From Ricinus communis (Eukaryota; Streptophyta; Magnoliopsida; Malpighiales; Euphorbiaceae): DNA of 64,000 bases. The notes under the pieces were generated by a model that saw nothing but the letters and a program-made list of their open reading frames with translations, ran no database searches and had not been told where the DNA came from. Below, in pieces: positions 35,401 through 47,420 of this stretch; position 1 is the stretch's first letter, and each line of letters starts with the position of its first letter. The stretch is taken from the NCBI RefSeq assembly GCF_019578655.1, contig NC_063259.1, forward strand, positions 6,250,001 to 6,314,000. Reading direction: 5' to 3'. The position numbers and the translations under genes are program-made.

Positions 35401-36457
35401 CCCCTCCAAGTTTGAAATCATAGCAGCCCATTGGGCAAGATGTTCTTTACCAAGTACGGGCCTGAACTTCCCCCTTGGGTCGAATACAATAGGTCTTGTA
35501 TGCTTCAATACTAAATCACCAACTTTGATATCTCATGGCTTCACTTTCTTATTGAATGGCTTAGCTATATTTTATGAGACAACTGTATGTGGTATAGGGA
35601 TTTCATCCCTTTCTAATCAACCAAAGCCAATTACTGGTATCTTTGCTCAATCCACCGGTACTCTGGTATTTCAGCCTCTAATCTCAAAGACTTTAAGTCT
35701 AACTCTACTAGCAAAATTGCTTCAGTCTTATAAACCATAGACTATGGTGTATGTCTAATTAATGTTCTCTTAGTTTTCTGATATCCCCAAAGTGCAAAGG
35801 GTAATCGAAATGACCAGTCCTTGTGATTCCACACCATCTTCAAAAGTATTTTCTTCATGTTCTTGTTGGCTGCTTTTACTGCTCCATTTGCCCGTGGTCT
35901 ATACCGAGAAGACCTATGATGCTCGATCTTATATTCCACTAGCAAGTTTGCTTTCCCACCTATAAATTATACCCTATCATCTGTCACGACATCATGTCGG
36001 ACCCTGTATCTACAAATCAGGTTCCTTTCCATAAATTTGGCCATCTACCTTGCCCCTAGTGTGGTGAATGACTCAGCTTCGACCCATTTTGAGAAGTAAT
36101 CAATTACTACGACTATGTACCTGTGACCATTCGAGGGAGTTTTTATTTCTCCGATGATGTCTCGATCCCCTAACCTACGAAAGGCCAAGGAGACATTAAG
36201 TTGTTCAGCTCAGTTGGAGGCATATGACTCAGGTCACTTTACAGTTGGCATTTACGATATTTTCTCACCCGTGCTACGCAATCCTTTTCCATTGTTAACT
36301 AATAATAACCTTGTTGCATGATCTTCCTAGTTAATACTATGTCGTTCATTTTTGTGCCGCATACTCCTTTCTGCATTTCCTCTATCACTACTTGAGATTC
36401 TGCTCGCGACACTATTCTTCTATACAAGACTCCCTCATGGCTGATGTAGTTCCTAGC
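35400..36457 (-). pseudogene. G1 integrase
   Basis: Open piece 35742-35945 reads EYKIEHHRSSRYRPRANG AVKAANKNMK, where Ala replaces the usual catalytic Glu in the PQANGxVE pattern. Upstream on the minus strand near 36070-36160 are the first-Asp region (DIIGEIKTPSNGHRYIVVVI) and YFSKWVEAE. A TDDR segment with the second Asp is near 35970. The zinc-finger region near 36240-36300 is degraded. The 3' end continues to about 35400 with a DLVLKHTRPIVFDPRG-like tail. Confidence 0.75.
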
Positions 36458-37271
36458 TTAAATCTGCAGCGCGTATTTTTGTCTGGCAGTTGCTTCTTCT
36501 AGATATTCCTTGCTTTCTATAAATGTCTTCAGATCGTAGAACCAAGGCTTCTCTTCTGGTCCTATCTGAACTTGCATTATTTGATCCCCTTGATAACAAG
36601 GCGCACCTAATTTCTCAATCACCAAAGGCTTCATTTGAAGCCATGATAAATTGACCCACATAGATGACAGGGTAGTTAGTGCATCTGCCATCTGATTCTC
36701 ATCTCGAGGTAAGTGTACGAAAGAACACTTAGAGAAGTTGCACACTAGAGTCTTGAGATAGTTGACATATGGCTTCAACCTCTCTTCTTTTACTTCCCAC
36801 TACTCGATGCTTGTTGGATTACCAGCATGGAGTCCTCGAAGACCATCAAATGCTTAGCTTCTGCTACCACAACCGCTTCTAATCCAAATAAACACGCTTA
36901 TACTCTGCCATGTTATTAGTCACTTTAAAGTCCAATCTTTTGTCCATTGGTAGCATATCCCCTTCCAGTATGATTAGAACTACCCCTAGGTCTGCCCATC
37001 TTGCATTCATAACTCTATCAAAGTACATCTTCCACTCTTGGATCTCGATTACCTTGAGATTCTCATCAAGAAATTCCAGATCCCAAGGGCCATCACATTC
37101 GATCGTATTTGGAGCTAGAAACTCAGCTATAGTTCTACCCCTGACTACCTTTTTAGTGAAGTACTCAATGTCGAATTCTGTTAGGAGCACCAACCATCTA
37201 GCCAGGTTTCCTGTAAGAGATGGAGCTTCAAATAAGTACTTTAGAGGGTCTATTTTTGAAATTACCTGCAC
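36458..37271 (-). pseudogene. G1 second (archaeal-type) RNase H
   Basis: Two open pieces. 36879-37271 holds the connection segment (LARWLVLLTEFDIEY, FLAPNTIECDGPWDLEF) and the RNase H start WKMYFDRVMN with the first Asp. NNMAEYKRVYLD follows, where the usual NNxAEYEA Glu is Lys. 36458-36778 holds the C-terminal RDENQMADALTTL with its Asp. An extra RNase H of this kind is a known mark of the Tat lineage. The Lys substitution suggests loss of activity. Confidence 0.75.
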
Positions 37272-37278
37272 CTTATAA

Positions 37279-38720
37279 ATATTGAAAGTAGTGCCTCAAT
37301 TTCCTTGTAGCCTATATCATAGATAAGCACGTCTTTTCCACAGGGTTATATACTTTGAGTCATAAGGCAACAAATTCTTAATGAGGTAATAGGCCACATA
37401 CTCTACATCATTCAGTTCACATTATGCTACCATTGCCCCTATGGCTATAAGATCAGTGGCTTGCCATCCTTCGGTGGCTTGAGTACTAGCGACTTCATCA
37501 GATAATCTTTGATTCTGTTGAAAGCCTTCAGACAATGTTCATCCCATACAACGGGCTGGTGCTTCCCCAAAAGCATATAGATAGCAAACCATTGTGAGCT
37601 TGGAAATGAACCTACTGATATAGTGCAAGCGTCTTAGAAAACCTTTGACTTCTCTATCTGTCTTTGGTGCTATCATCTCTTGAGTAGCCTTGACCTTATC
37701 TAGGTCAATTTCTATGCCTCATTGACTGACTGTGTGCCCTATGCTTCCCTGATGTAACTCCAAATACACTCTTCTTTGTATTAAGCCTCAGGTTATACCT
37801 TTCCACACATCCTAGTAACTTATCAAGAGCCTAAAAGTGTCCTTCCCTTGTTTCAGAATTTACCATCATGTCATCAATATACACCTCCACTTTCTTGTGC
37901 ATCATGTCATGAAATAAGATAGTGGCTGCTCTCTAATAAGTTGCCTTCATGTTCTTTAGTCTAAAAGACATAACCTTGTAGCAGTACGTCCCCCACTTAG
38001 TGATAAACAACATCTTTAGCTTGTTCACCATTGCCATTATAATCTGATTAGATAGGTATGAGAAATTCAATTGCAAGCCAAAAACTAGAATGTGTGTTAT
38101 CATTTTTTTGGTTTGCAATGCAATAAAACTAGGGTCCTAATTGAGCAAGACGTAGTCCTATCTATCCACCTCTCTAAACACAATATCTTGAGTACCTATG
38201 ATGGTGACCACATCTGCTGGCATGTGATGTTTGCATATAGAATTGAGTCCTTGTGAATGGGCAGAGCTTGGTGCTCTTATTTTACGACGGTAAGGACGAT
38301 TGCTTCAATTACTGACCAGAAAGACACCAAATTCTCCTTTAGGTGCTTCAACTGCGGTATAGGTAGAAGAAGCTGGTACGAAAAAACCTTCTGTATAAAG
38401 TTCGAAATGGTGAATTAAGGTAGAGTAGACTAGAGAACCCATTTGTAAAAGAGTATATCACATTCGAGGCGACATTATCGACTTTTACATCTATGTAGGG
38501 AAGAGGAAAGTCATCCTTAGGGCATATGCCTTATTCAAGTCCCTGTAGTCCACACACATCCATACCTTACCAGCCTTCTTTGGAACTGGGACAACGTTTG
38601 CCAACCATTTAGGGTAGTAAACCATATTAAGGAAATCGGCTTTAACCTGCTTAGCAACCTATTCTCGTATTTTCTCTACCCATTCTGGTCTTTATATCCT
38701 CATTTTCTACTCGACCAACT
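37279..38720 (-). pseudogene. G1 reverse transcriptase, split by a mitochondrial insert
   Basis: Downstream half 37279-38069: QIIMAMVNKLKMLFITKWG and CYKVMSFRLKNMKATYQRA, with the catalytic YIDD in VEVYIDDMMV at 37870-37881. Upstream half 38426-38720: WLANVVPVPKKAGKVWMCVDYRDLNKAY. The conserved stretch between them is broken by about 350 bp of nad7-derived DNA. Many other frame breaks occur. Both catalytic aspartates survive. Confidence 0.8.
38070..38425 (-). pseudogene. Mitochondrial nad7 3'-terminal fragment inside G1 RT
   Basis: The minus strand gives about 88 codons in one frame with a single stop (TGA at 38305-38307): [64 protein letters not shown], ending VDR and TAG at 38158. This is the C-terminus of NADH dehydrogenase subunit 7 (nad7) of plant mitochondria; it is distinct from plastid ndhH by the [23 protein letters not shown] sequence. 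RT sequence lies on both sides, so this is DNA transferred to the nucleus. Some nad7 3' flank probably extends to about 38070; the exact left edge is uncertain. Confidence 0.88.
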
Positions 38721-39640
38721 TAATATGCGGATGAGTCAGGATATGGTGTTATGCTATTTTTATATATGGACCTGACATGTTGTCATAGGACCAAACAAAT
38801 ACCGCTTTTCCATTATTTTCTCAAATTCTAATTATTTCTTCAAGAGTTATATTATAAGCTATTAGAATGTTATGTGGATTTACATCTATGCCTAAATTAA
38901 ACGAATCAATTTATATGGAATTGATGTTAAACATGCACAAGTCGTGATTATCAAAATGCACACTACCATCAGGAAGAACATCACATAAGTAAGCAAAATT
39001 GTTTATATCATTGATCTTGGAAAGAAAGAAACATCATCTTCATTAATGTGAGATGTTTTTACATCATCATCATAAAAAGCATTAATAATATTATTTTTAA
39101 TAAGAGCAGCTAGTTCCTCTTGACTTATCTTATCTAGCTGAGTAGTGAACTCTTCTAGCTTCGGCTCTTCTATCTTGTAGTGACCTTCTTTTGGACTTCC
39201 TTGATACTTAGCTCGACCATCCTGTTGATAATCTGGTTCTTGAAAATCTCAAACCCTTGTACCCCACTCCCAGCTATATTAACAGGTTTGAGCTCCCTAG
39301 AGTAGGGCTTGTATTACTAGACGAATACGTCTTTTAGAGTCTTAACCTATAGTTTACCCTCATCTTCCTCTTTGGAATAACCCAGTCCTTGCGGAGTCTC
39401 TAACCTTTGAAGTCTGATAGCTCTATGATACTATGTTGATTCTTTTCCTATCCTATTTCAGGCATGAAGTTCATTTTCTTAAACAAGCAAGCTACTTTAC
39501 AATCCATGTAGTCCTCACAGAGAACAAACACTTGGAATTTAGTAAGGGCATCCACCTCCTTGATAGCTTCTTGGATTACTGAAACAACCTTACCACCTTC
39601 GGCATTGATGGTGACGATCTCGTCTTCATGAGGGAACTTT
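38721..39640 (-). other. G1 protease-to-RT linker, degraded
   Basis: No open frame of note. The minus strand near 39150-39300 gives KPYSRELKPVNIAGSGVQGF, consistent with Tat pol linker sequence. Confidence 0.5.
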
Positions 39641-39965
39641 ACTTTCTAATGTACTATGAAAGGGACTCCTTCTGGGGCATGGAACCATGGCCTTCCAAAT
39701 AATAGTGCAAAAGTTACTAGGATGTCTAGGGTAGTGAACTCTACCTAGTATTCAGTAGGACCATCTTCACCAGTGCAAAAAACGTTCCTCTTGGATCTCT
39801 TTTTCTCTCATCACAGGCCCTTATAACCATATATGATGATTTTAGGTCCGTCGCAGTCATCCCCAGTTTAAGGAGTATGCTAGAAGGATATACATTGATG
39901 GTTGACTTGTTAGCCACCATCACACATGGGGTTCTTCCTTTTTACTTCTATCGCTATATAGAGGG
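39640..39965 (-). pseudogene. G1 aspartic protease
   Basis: The minus-strand piece 39741-39923 reads VANKSTINVYPSSILLKLGM, with Asn and Lys where the catalytic D-xG/S is expected. LLFGRPWFHAPEGVPF follows near 39660-39700, the LLGRPWIHxxxAVPS box of Tat proteases. Active site lost. Confidence 0.7.
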
Positions 39966-40149
39966 CCTTATTATGATCTCTTCCCTTAAGTGATAGGTCT
40001 TTATCCAAGAAGATGATCATCTCGGTGGTCTTGTCGATTACCATTTTGATAATCTCCTCAAGGGTAACTATTGTGCTAAAACTTATACCAGATAAGGCCT
40101 GAATTAGAGCCTTTTTTAGTCCAATGAATGCATTAGCAGTTCCAGACAT

Positions 40150-41311
40150 CAACTGTCTTCTTCTCTTTCTTCAACCATTCTAGCAACATGGCATCCCCGT
40201 CTTTAGGTGCTTGCTTATCTTACTTGAGCTCTTGTACCCTGACTTCTTTACCCTTACCTGCTGGCTCAGTTTCAAAATAGTTTTCTGCCTGGATGTCCTT
40301 AGCCTCAGCGTCTTGGACTTCACACTCATCCCTAGAGCTATACTAGATGTCGATAGCCATGACAAAGTTCTTTTCCCCTTCTTTCCAAACCTTCAGTAGA
40401 GTAGGTTAACAAGTGGATTGATCATTATCTGATCCAGAACCACTTAGCACAATATCCTCAATTCAAAAATTAGCTGAATGAGGCCTTGAATATCGAACCT
40501 TGAAGTCAAATTTGCCCTAGGGCTGCCCAAGTAGGTCTTCACGCTCATACCGAGGAAGTTACTTAACCTCCCATTCTCTAAAGTCGATTAAGTCCTGAAT
40601 CGCGTTCTTGAGACGGCTGCACTGGTCGTGACATGCCCGAAAGCCTAGTGACACTGAATAATGACCATTGTGAGGCTCATGACTATCTTTTAGCAACTGA
40701 AGCTTAAGCTTTCCACTCCATTTTAAGTGATGGAACTTCATGAATAGTGGTGTCCCTAGCTCAGTGAAGGTTATTTGTCGGCTTTCGGGTTTGGCTTCTC
40801 GCTCGGGTTAGGATAAGTCCACGAAAGAGTTCATGATTTCATTCTCACTAAAATTAGGGTTGATCATGGACACTTGGTTTAGGGGTGGTGTGTTATTATA
40901 GTTTGGTAAGGGATTTCTTTTAGTGCTGGGTTGGTCAGGGTCAGTGAGCTTTCCAACATCAATAAGGTCCTAGATTTTATGTTTTAGCCGGATGCAGTTG
41001 TTAGTGTGGTAGCCAAGTGCTTAGTGGAACTTACAATAGGTGTTGGGTTTGTATCTAGGAGCGTTAGGGTTTGGCGGGTTTTTCAAGGTAGTAGGTTGGA
41101 GCATGCCACTATGTACCAATCTCTTGAAGATCTTAGTTGGAGAACTTCCTTGGTTACTGCATAACATTCACATCTAAGGTCTTGCTCCCTCTAGCCTGGT
41201 AGTTTGCCCTTACACTAGGTCTCACAGTCTTTTTTTTTGTCATTCTTGATTTCCTAGACCTGTAGCCCATTATCGTACAAGTCTATGAAGGTTTTCGGGT
41301 CCATCATCTGT
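40150..41311 (-). pseudogene. G1 gag C-terminal part
   Basis: Minus-strand MMDPKTFIDLYDNGLQV at 41311-41260 matches G3 gag MNPKTFMDLYDDGLRIEEIN, so gag is cut at its 5' side by the junction at 41311. Near 40981-41040 is a zinc-finger-like CKFHxALGYHTNNC followed by IRLKHKI. A second, similar segment (GFRACHDQCSRLKNAIQDLI) is at 40559-40660. Two such fingers are usual in Tat gag-pol. Broken frame. Confidence 0.7.
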
Positions 41312-43391
41312 AACATACTTGGTATAGAAGATCATGCCTAAGGGCGCTGCTAAGATCTCAAACTTGGAGAAGAATGAGTTCGCGGAACTAAATAACTTGG
41401 ATCGTCTTAAGAAATACTACGTATAAATAGAAAAAAATAGCCTACTGATCGGAAAAAGCAAAAGGGCTGGCCAGGCAAAAATCAAGGCAACAAGAGAGAA
41501 AATAATCAGCTAGAAAATCTAAAAATGATGCTGATGACAGGAGTTACATCTTGAGAAATCAAAATGTACCCATCTAGGGTTTTACTAAATGAATAAATTG
41601 TTTAGAATTGTTATCAAATATACATATATGTTTACCATCAAGCTAAATTTCCTAAGCAAAATAAATGAGATCTAAAAAGAAAACTAATAATGAAAAAGCA
41701 TGTTTCTATCTTCTCCTCTTCGGATTTGTATCCCCAAATAGAGCAGCTAGTTCTCGAGTCCTCTTGAATTGTGCAAAATAGAAGAAGTGGAAATCTGAAG
41801 CTGAACCCAAGCATTGAAGTTGTCATTAGTGGTTAGATCACCTTTAGAGTTAGAGTTTTGCTCTATGCCTCGGCGGGGCCAAAGTCTCTCGATCTTATCT
41901 AGGAAATCCTGTCTAAGTGGGAAGCCTTTAAATTCAGGTGGGAATTCCAAGATCCATTACTTCTGCTCATACTGGCAATAAAGTCTTGAAGGTGTGAAAA
42001 AGGTGAATGCCCGTAGTATGGGTAAGGGTACACAATCACCATACACAATGAGTGTGACATGCTTGACTCTCCATTAAGGGCAAGTCCAGTGGATGAGTGT
42101 GTTTGGAACGCCCTTCATCCAAGAGATTTAGACATCATGATCTTGTGGGGTAACCATAGACCGAGTTTGCACATGCTTCAGCTCAAACTTGTCAATAACC
42201 CTCGGGATGGTCAATATCTGAAGCTTCTCGTACAACTAAATCTATGAAAAGAGATAGAAAAAGAGAAAGTATAAAAAATAGAGAAAAGGAGAAAAATAAG
42301 CTATGTTGAAAATCCAAAAGGGCGACTTGGGCAAAAAATAATGTCTACTACTTTGAAAACTTGGAAGAGCGGCTTAGGCAGAAGTTAAGGCAAAAGGCTG
42401 CTAAGTTGAAAACTCGAAAGAGCGGCTTAGGTAAAAATTAAGGCAAAAGAAAATAAATAGTAAAAGAAAAAAGATTTGGCTGCATACCTGTAAGAGGAAA
42501 GGCTGCCACCAAACTACTGATGGGTTTTGTACACGTCTAACCCAATGATAGTTTTAGCCAAGATAATTGGAATCAGATTTGTTCCAGGCTCCAGTTGATT
42601 GATAATGCCAGCAATTCTAATATCTTCCCCTCCTTAGGGAGAAATCAGCAGAAATTGGGCATAAAGAAAAAACCCCAGCATCTGAATCCAAGCAGGTGTC
42701 CCCTTTTCCTTCTTCTAAGAGCATGAGATTAGAGAAGTAAGGGTATAATACTCACTAGCTGATTGGGAATGTAGCTTAGCTGGGGGCATGTCGAATAACT
42801 CCACCAGTTTGTTAGGAAAAGGCTTACCAAGTTTGGTAGGGCAATGGGATGAGTAGAGTCCATAGGGCCTCCAAGAATGGTAGAGAATTCTTAAATTATA
42901 GGGCACAACTCTTGCCCATTGAATCTAAAGACATGGTCCCTTGGACACCAAAAATTGACAATAGAATAGGGAAACCTATAATCAAGCTTGGTGTGTTGCA
43001 TGGCTTTGAAGGATGAAAGATGAAATTTCCCAAGTTTGATTCAGTCATCACCTATTAGGGTTTTAAGGTGAGTCTGTAGTCTTTTGGCAATTTTTTGAGA
43101 CATACTTTGGCTTTTTAAAATGAAAATCGCATATGAGGAAGTGTGGAGGCATATGGGTATGTATAGGCCTCAAATCATTGTCTAATTCGGACTCTGCAAC
43201 TACAACGTTGATCAGTAGAGTGCATAGCCGATTAGTTAGCCGTAGAGCTGAACCGGCTTAGCACATAATCGATCAATTGTGTGGCCTTCTGGTGTGAATT
43301 CTAGCCAATTTTATCGATTTTTTATTATTTTCTGATTTTTGTTGCATACCAAAACGAAGGATTTTATATATTCAAAAAGTCAAAAGTTCTA
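41312..43391 (+). mobile_element. G2: 3' end of a plus-strand Tat element
   Basis: Begins abruptly with the end of pol (TTGGTATAGAAGATCATGCC..., as in G3 at 52647), then the 3' untranslated region and the antisense DUF7745-like gene. It is the inverted counterpart of 33400-35400. It is interrupted at 43391 by C and continues at 49142-49245, where it matches antisense gene 1 of G1 in inverted form (AAAAGCC.G.GTTCTCTCTCGAA). No LTR seen. Confidence 0.75.
41640..43100 (-). pseudogene. G2 antisense DUF7745-like gene
   Basis: Second copy of antisense gene 2. On the minus strand: start near 43100, NFWCPRDHVFRFNGQE-type exon at 42900-42960, QLVSIIP-type and FGGSLSSYR segment to the intron 42242-42487 (GTATGC...TTCATAG), then LYEKLQILTIPRVIDKFELK and the C-terminal AWVQLQISTSSILHNSRGLE at 41760-41830. 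It is more readable than the G1 copy around WCPRDHVFRFNG. Function unknown. Confidence 0.6.
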
Positions 43392-44826
43392 TGATGTGTG
43401 CTACTTGTGTTAGCTACAATCTAAGGCAGTGTACCTATCGATGCAGTCTAGCACTAATGGCGAGTATCAAGGTCGTATTCCTCGAGAAAGTGAAAGCCCA
43501 GAGTTACTCCTTTGTTCTTTGTTATATTAACCTAAAATGAATGATGAATAATTTCTAAACTAACTAATAGCTACAAGCTAAGTTCTAAGGGAGATGCAAG
43601 AGTAATTGATAACTAAAATAACCAAGACAAGAAAGCAAACCCAAAGGGAACCTAAACTAGTTGGCAATCAAACAAAAGATAAAGGATTAGTGAGTCTAAT
43701 TATGCTACCGGTGGACGAATTCTTAACTGAATTCAGTTTCTCTCTCGAAATAACCGAATTCCTAAACCTAATAACCTAAAGTTGGAATCTCTTCCTAACG
43801 ATTGATTCTTAAATTAGCATTAAGCTTTAATCCGCCTTTATTAAGCTTTGTTAATTCTTAATCCGGCTAGTTAATTATCCTTATCTCTAAGCGATTATTA
43901 ACCAGTTCTTGCTATTCAAAATTCCAATTGCCAAATGGACTTCTCAATCACACAAAGCATTCTAAACACACAATTCAGAATGTCTCATGAATAATGTATT
44001 ATCTTATTAATACTAAAAGCAAGAAGAATACAAAACTAACCCAACAATCCAACAATATAATATGAAGCCAACATAGTAAAGAAATCCCAATGGATTTAAT
44101 CAATCTAGCTAATCATGTTCATTATCAAAATCCACAAGAATTCAATTACAGCAATGAGTAAAGGTAGAGAAACCCGATTACACCCATGGATGAGGGTAAA
44201 CAGCCCTAATTCCTCTTGCTCGAATTGAATCGATTCTTTTCCTCTTGCTCGATTTGAAAACCAATCAACGAACCTCGCCCAATCTTCAATCTTTAAAGGG
44301 AATCCAATTGAAACCTTGATCCAAGTCTCCTTTTCCCTTGGTTTCAGCTCAGAAAACCCTTAGGGAGAGAAAAGTTAGGATTTAGGATGTTCTCCCCCAC
44401 TCTCCTCCTTTCTTTCCTCTTTTCTTTCTTTTAATTAATTCCCCCTATCGCCGCCAACATGGCCGTGGTGATGCCCGTGTTCCCAACACGGGCTGGTGTT
44501 TATTCCCGTGTTACTATCTGTGGCCGTGCTCCCAAAAACTTTTGTTTCTTTGATGTTTGATGCACCAACACGGCCCTGTTGGTGCACGTGTTGGGAACAC
44601 GGCTAGTGTTGAAACCAACACGGCCATGTTCAGATTAGGGATGCGCAAACTAGACTTGTTTGGGCAACTTTAACGTCCAATTCTTCCCTTTATCACTCTT
44701 TGACTTCTTTTGGACCTAAAGCACAAAAAAAATGCATAGGGTGAGTGTTGGGCCCAATTCACATCCAAATGTACATAAATTATGCCTTAAAGTCCCTATT
44801 TAGATGTGTGTATTCTACGCACATCA
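43392..44826 (-). repeat. C 3' LTR
   Basis: 1435 bp, TGATGTGTGCTACTTG to CTACGCACATCA. Retains a 57-bp stretch in the palindrome cluster (about 44504-44560) that the other LTR of C lacks. Confidence 0.92.
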
Positions 44827-44843
44827 AATAACCCCACACTTAG
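44827..44843 (-). other. C polypurine tract
   Basis: Minus strand CTAAGTGTGGGGTTATT abuts the LTR. Confidence 0.85.
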
Positions 44844-46120
44844 CTCATTGCTTGTCCTGAAGCAATCAAAAGTAAAATAAGGAAAATAAACCACTAAGGA
44901 ACAACACTTAAACTGATAAACAAGCTAGAGAGCTCCTGCACATATCCTTAACAAGCGTAAGTCAAACAAAAAGAAATGAAGCAATCAACTCAAGTATTAT
45001 AACCAAGATGCCAATGATTCGCACAATACTGTCTCAACAAAATTATTCAGAACCAACTCCTAACCAGATTCACTCTAAATCACTCAAAGTGTTTAAAGGG
45101 TAGTGTTTAATCGCCCAATGCATCAACTACTGCCTTACTTACTATATGCTTGCTCTTAAATCCTACTCCTACCACTTATGGAGAGTCAATAACCATGTCA
45201 AGAGGTCTTTATAAGGGTTGTAATGGGGATTAGGTAGGGGTAGGTAAATTTGGTAAAAGTTGAACCTATGGTGTTCTGCAATAAAATACATGACCTGCAC
45301 ACAAGCCACAATGATCACAAAGGGTAAACAATGGACAGTAGTCCAAGGTGGGAAATAGGAAGTCAAAATGTTTAGCTCACTTACTTTCTTTCTTTTCATC
45401 ACCTTTCCCTCTTATTCTTCTATTTATTTTTTTCTTTTTTTTTTGTTTTCTTTTTTGGATTTAATCATAAGGGAACAACATTCACATAATAGAGTGAATT
45501 TCTTTTGGATTGAAGAAAGCTGCTATAAGATTCCACACTATTCCCAAGACAAAAATTCCCAATAAAAACAACTCATGTGCAGAATCATAACCCAAAGCAG
45601 AATAAAACTAAGTGGCAATGAAATATGATAAAAAAATGGTAAAAGAAGGGGTTATCTACAGAATCAATAAACGAATGAAGGCTATTTGGCTAGAATGAAA
45701 ACCTAAGTGCCTCTATCATACCAAAGTGTTAAACTCTCCTTGTGGCCCTCATAAGCATTACCGAGCAAGTTCTAAAAGTAAAGACAGTAATCGGCACTCT
45801 CAACAAGAAATAAATACAAGCATATAAAGTGTATGCTTACAATTTAGGCTCAATTTCTCACAAGTGTGCTTTTGAGTAGGTTCCAAACAAAAATCATCAA
45901 AACAGAATTAAATAAACCAAAGCAACTTAGTGCAAAACTCAAACTAATTATCTTACATTCTTCCGCAAAACTCAACACTATCGGTTTTACCCGATCACAT
46001 GGACATAAAAAGGATTTCAAAAGCAAGTCAACAGTAAGAGCATAGAAACAAAGTGAAAATTTTTTAAAATCTTACAAAAAATTGCACAAAGAATAAACAA
46101 ATAACTAAGATGGGATAAAT

Positions 46121-46163
46121 ATCACCCACCCCACACTTGAAGGACACACTGTCCCCAGTGTGC
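46121..46163 (-). other. C internal hairpin plus polypurine-like tract
   Basis: Minus strand ACACTGGGGACAGTGTGTCC then TTCAAGTGTGGGGTGGGTGA, 1.3 kb from the 3' LTR. Same position and sequence as in E and D. Confidence 0.65.
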
Positions 46164-46199
46164 AAAATATAAGAAATGAAAAAGGATAAAGAGCTAATA

Positions 46200-47420
46200 C
46201 TGCCCTGACTATGGCTGCGGAGTGAAAAGAGGTGCATCGTCAGGGATATTAGGGCGTTGGCTAGTCTGTGGTAGAGGAGTGGCTGCAAATAATAAAATGA
46301 AGAATTAAAATCGAAACTGAAACAAAAATTAAATAAAATATGAAAACTAAAACTAATAAAATGTTTCAAAACAAAAGGTTAAAATATTAGGGATTAAAGA
46401 TAAAAATTGGGGTGCCTCCCAAAAGCGCTTCTTTTTGATGTGATGAGTCTTCTTAGCTGGACTCATGGTGAAAAGCAAATGGGCGTGATCGACGACCATC
46501 CATCCTTCTTCCAAGCAAATGGCTTCAAGTATCCGCTTAGAGAGATAATCGTCAATTTCCTCTTCCCGACTATCAAGCAAGCTGCCAGTATGATGGGCAG
46601 AACTCGCTCCTCATATATTTGCACATAGTGATAATGCTCTAGGGGCTCTTCCAATTTGAAAGCTGGAGTTTCACCAATTGGAAGGATCGAGGGTTGGGCA
46701 ATTTCTTCAGGAATGTCGATGGTTTTCTCCAGTCTTTGGCTTGGTTCACTTGCCAGAAGAAACTCGAGCTCCTCCAAGACTTCTTCATTGGATAACTCAT
46801 GCTCATCTTCCATTATCGAAAGGACTTGTGGAAAATCTGCCAAAAATTCCTCTAACTGTATGTTCCTGTTGGTAGTCTTTCAGAGGGATCATGTTTGCCT
46901 CTTCCTTTTCTGGTTCTATCTCCATGTTCAAAGAGTCTTCCTACACAGAAGCATCAATGTCAAATATAATAGATAACCCAGAAAAATTCTCACCTGAACA
47001 CAAAGTGACGGCGCTCAAGTGTTCCTCGGATTTCGTAGCGTTTGATGGAGTTTCCAATTGCTCTTCAGCTAGTAACTTGAAGATTAAGCCTACTTGATGC
47101 TCTATGTTCTTAATCGAGGCTTGTTGAGCCTCAAGTATCCTCTTTGTTTATTGGAATCTATCCTCAAGACTTGCAATAAACCTCATCATCAGCTCCTCTG
47201 ACACTAACTCTTCACCTTGAGTTGATGGTGCAAGATTAGGCTGCTGAAATTCTGGTGGTTCTTGGCCATCTAAGCTCCATCCAAAGGGTGAATGAGTGCT
47301 CAACTCTTGATTGTAGGTGCTTCCATATGAGTCATTTGGCCAACTTCCCGTATAATTCACCTGTTCATAGTTATAAGAACAATGAGCAACATCACTATAT
47401 AATGGACAATCATTACTCAA
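46200..47420 (-). pseudogene. C gag remnant fused to pre-RT linker
   Basis: 47148-47420: MSNDCPLYSDVAHCSYNYEQ and SEELMMRFIASLEDRFQ (gag C-terminus). 46463-46843: MEDEHELSNEEVLEELEFLL and FKLEEPLEHYHYVQIYEE, which corresponds to the linker that in E lies between protease and RT (13760-13960). The protease between them is missing. 46200-46284 retains the extreme C-terminus of the third ORF (TSQRPNIPDDAPLFTP). Frame broken relative to the D copy. Confidence 0.75.

Larger units (their letters stand above)
31898..41311 (-). mobile_element. G1: Tat-lineage Ty3/gypsy element, partial
   Basis: On the minus strand, from right to left: gag C-terminal part, protease, RT (interrupted by mitochondrial DNA), RNase H, integrase, 3' untranslated region, then two genes on the opposite strand. 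The layout (long 3' region with antisense ORFs, second RNase H) fits Tat/Ogre-type elements. Its 5' end is cut at 41311, where a plus-strand Tat 3' end (G2) begins. No LTR could be identified. Confidence 0.8.

Noticed and set aside
38158..38425. The nad7 segment as plastid ndhH
   Set aside because: The residues [23 protein letters not shown] and the ending GTQDIVFxEVDR fit mitochondrial nad7; ndhH ends differently.
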